Positions 17,801 to 19,304 of a stretch of DNA of 19,304 bases are shown here, piece by piece. The translations under genes and the position numbers were made by a program. Source of the DNA: Tieghemiomyces parasiticus (Eukaryota > Kickxellomycota > Dimargaritomycetes > Dimargaritales > Dimargaritaceae). Each line of letters begins with the position of its first letter. Within the stretch, counting starts at the first letter, position 1. Under the pieces are notes generated by a model. It saw only the letters and a program-made list of their open reading frames with translations. It was not told the origin of the DNA and did not search any database. The DNA is taken from positions 1 to 19,304 of the forward strand of contig JANBPT010000911.1 of assembly GCA_027575765.1 (NCBI GenBank), read 5' to 3'.

Positions 17801-18500
17801 GGTACCCTTGAGATAACGTAGGATGTGCTTAGCAACCTGTCAATATGCATCAAAGGGCCATTACAGGAAGGAGCTCAATCTATGCACAGCAAAGGTGATA
17901 GCCGGATGGGTGCAGTTGGGTAGATCAAGCAAGGTGCCAATTAGGTTGGGGTAGGATTCAGCCACAAGAGTCCCAGCCTCAGTATCTTAAGTGACAGAGT
18001 AGCCCGTGTCCACAGGTGTCTTGGCTGGGTTGCAGTTGGTCATCTGGTGTTTGTCAAGCAGATTAGCAATATATTTGGTCTGGTGCAGAGTAATTGCCAA
18101 GTTATCTGCATACTTGGTCTGAATATCAAGAATGACTTCAGGCTGACCTTGGTGTGTCATGGCAAATCAAGTGGGGAGGCCAGACTTGACTTGGGCACTG
18201 GGCTGATGGTTGGATGCAACAGTAACAATGTCATCAACATAGATGGCCAAGTAAATGTGGTTCCCTGGGTTGTCAAAGTGGGCATATACACCATGATCAT
18301 GACCACAGCAGAGGGAGCCTTTGGAGGCCAGGTCATCATTCAGGGTACAGTTTCAAAGTTGTAATGACTGTTCTAAACTGTAGAGACTGCACTTGAGTTT
18401 GCAGATAAGGGCTTATCTCTTTGGAATGGTTAGACCATTTAGTGGTTCAATATACATCCCTGTTTATGATGATTGGGAACCGCCTCATTAGATCATCTTA
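17801..18500 (-). pseudogene. Copia reverse transcriptase, broken
   Basis: In one minus frame I read MYIEPLNGL, then SLYSLEQS (the conserved SLYGLKQ block, 18388-18368), DHGVYAHF, and the catalytic YVDD motif (codons 18241-18230). Next come QTKYIANLLDKHQM, NCNPAKTPVD and QVAKHILRYLKGT, the usual junction into RNase H. In-frame stops lie at 18413, 18353, 18167, 17987, 17861 and 17840 (lowest coordinate of each). Two of these, at 18353 and 17840, are TGA where the family has Trp (RLWN and HWQV). Confidence 0.85.
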
Positions 18501-19304
18501 AGGTTAAGTCCAAGTCCATTATTCCATAGCCATAAATTCTGAGATAGTAGAATGGCCTTTTAGGAATGACATTGGATTTGGGCCCAATTTCAGCTCACCA
18601 GAAAATCCAGAGGCAGGCACTGGGAAGACCCCTCTTTTTAGCTGTCTGCCCCTTTGAAGGCCCTAGGGTCATACCAGTTGCTCCAAACAATTTGGATGCG
18701 GAGCCAGTCAATGAAGGAACAGCAACTTGGTGGATCCAGTCCTATCCCTCCCAATTAATACCAACACAATGGCCCTGTAGGCCTCAAACTAAGTGTACTG
18801 GGGAGGGCTACCCCTCCAATCAGTGGACCTCTGCATCATTCATTTTAAATTCAGATTCAAGAGGTCCCTTCTCCCCTTGTTGTCCCCACTACACCTCCCA
18901 CCCTACATTAAAAAATATTCAGATTGGTAATGTCCAACCACGGCAAACCTCTCCTTCCACTCATTTATTCAACGTTGCATATACAGGTCTGTATTGGGCA
19001 AATGGATGGTTTGACTGTAATTTGGCCCTGGACTATCTTGCACTCAGGAGGGGAGCTTGTGTGGCACTGGCTTATCCAAGGCTAGTAAGTGGCCTTGTGG
19101 ACATAGAGGCCCATGGGTAGTACTTTGCAAAGAAATGCCCAATGTCCATGCTTACATGTGACTTGGACAGGTGATGTAATTGGAGTGTGCCAAACTCCAC
19201 ACTTGCACCAGTGAGCCAGTCATCATTGAGTAGGTTCAGAACATTTATTTACCTAACCTTTCCTACTTGGCAAATGTGTTGACATGGATTGTGACTGGTA
19301 GCAG
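18501..19304. other. CpG-poor tract, probably degraded retroelement
   Basis: Composition continues that of the RT remnant: very few CpG and abundant TG/CA. This suggests it is an older or more mutated part of the same element or a nested one. I could not match it to copia integrase, protease or gag in any frame; a CKHGHWAFLC string on the minus strand near 19110-19140 faintly resembles a zinc knuckle but lacks the first cysteine. A 184-codon ATG frame on + (18566-19120) is open but has no recognisable features and overlaps this tract; I do not call it a gene. Confidence 0.45.

Larger units (their letters stand above)
17248..18500 (-). mobile_element. Inactivated Ty1/copia retrotransposon pol remnant
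   Basis: Read on the minus strand, the sequence carries the C-terminal half of a copia polyprotein in the right order: reverse transcriptase, then RNase H, then the copia-type tail. At least nine in-frame stops and one frameshift (at about 17,760-17,800) make it dead. No LTR, gag, protease or integrase could be recognised, so this is a truncated or internally deleted copy. The left limit is the terminal stop of the RNase H frame; the right limit is simply where RT homology fades. The region is described only as found and is clearly non-functional. Confidence 0.88.

Overview
The window looks like nuclear DNA of a fungus. The evidence is an intronless B-type mitotic cyclin of fungal architecture, a Ser/Thr-rich GPI-anchored wall-type protein with a consensus GTAAGT intron, GTAAGT...polypyrimidine-AG splice sites elsewhere, AATAAA signals, and a decayed Ty1/copia retrotransposon. 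GC-rich third codon positions, very long gene-poor spacers and CT-rich 5' leaders may fit an early-diverging (zoopagomycotan-type) fungus, but that placement is a guess.

Layout. 1-2254: no recognisable gene; the first ~560 bases are purine-rich on +. 2255-3163: unrecognised 302-aa protein with a charged helical C-terminus (+). 3164-5046: spacer with a G-quadruplex motif and a purine-to-pyrimidine switch near 3960. 5047-6042: Aven-like protein (+), followed by AATAAA. 6043-7596: spacer ending in a CT-rich leader. 7597-8420: secreted, probably GPI-anchored Ser/Thr-rich protein in two exons (+). 9017-9408: probable decayed RidA/YjgF-family gene with intact-looking splice sites (+). 9694-10161: unrecognised 155-aa protein (-), with a pyrimidine-rich leader on its own strand up to about 10900. 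10162-15093: five kilobases with microsatellites, short repeats and the long CT-rich leader and upstream region of the cyclin gene. 15094-16734: cyclin B (+). 17248 to about 18500: inactivated copia pol remnant (-), merging into a strongly CpG-depleted tract that runs to the window end.

The genes do not form a pathway. They are separate eukaryotic transcription units. The most interesting signals are (1) five exact copies of the forkhead 8-mer GTAAACAA/TTGTTTAC, all within 1.8 kb upstream of cyclin B; (2) a near CpG-free tract (4 CpG in 1298 bp) over the dead retroelement, with stop codons at conserved Trp and probable Arg codons, suggesting cytosine methylation and deamination or a RIP-like process; (3) the RidA-like relic; and (4) purine/pyrimidine strand skew that marks gene 5' ends and suggests divergent promoters. 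I found no tRNA, rRNA or CRISPR, and no wholly new gene system.
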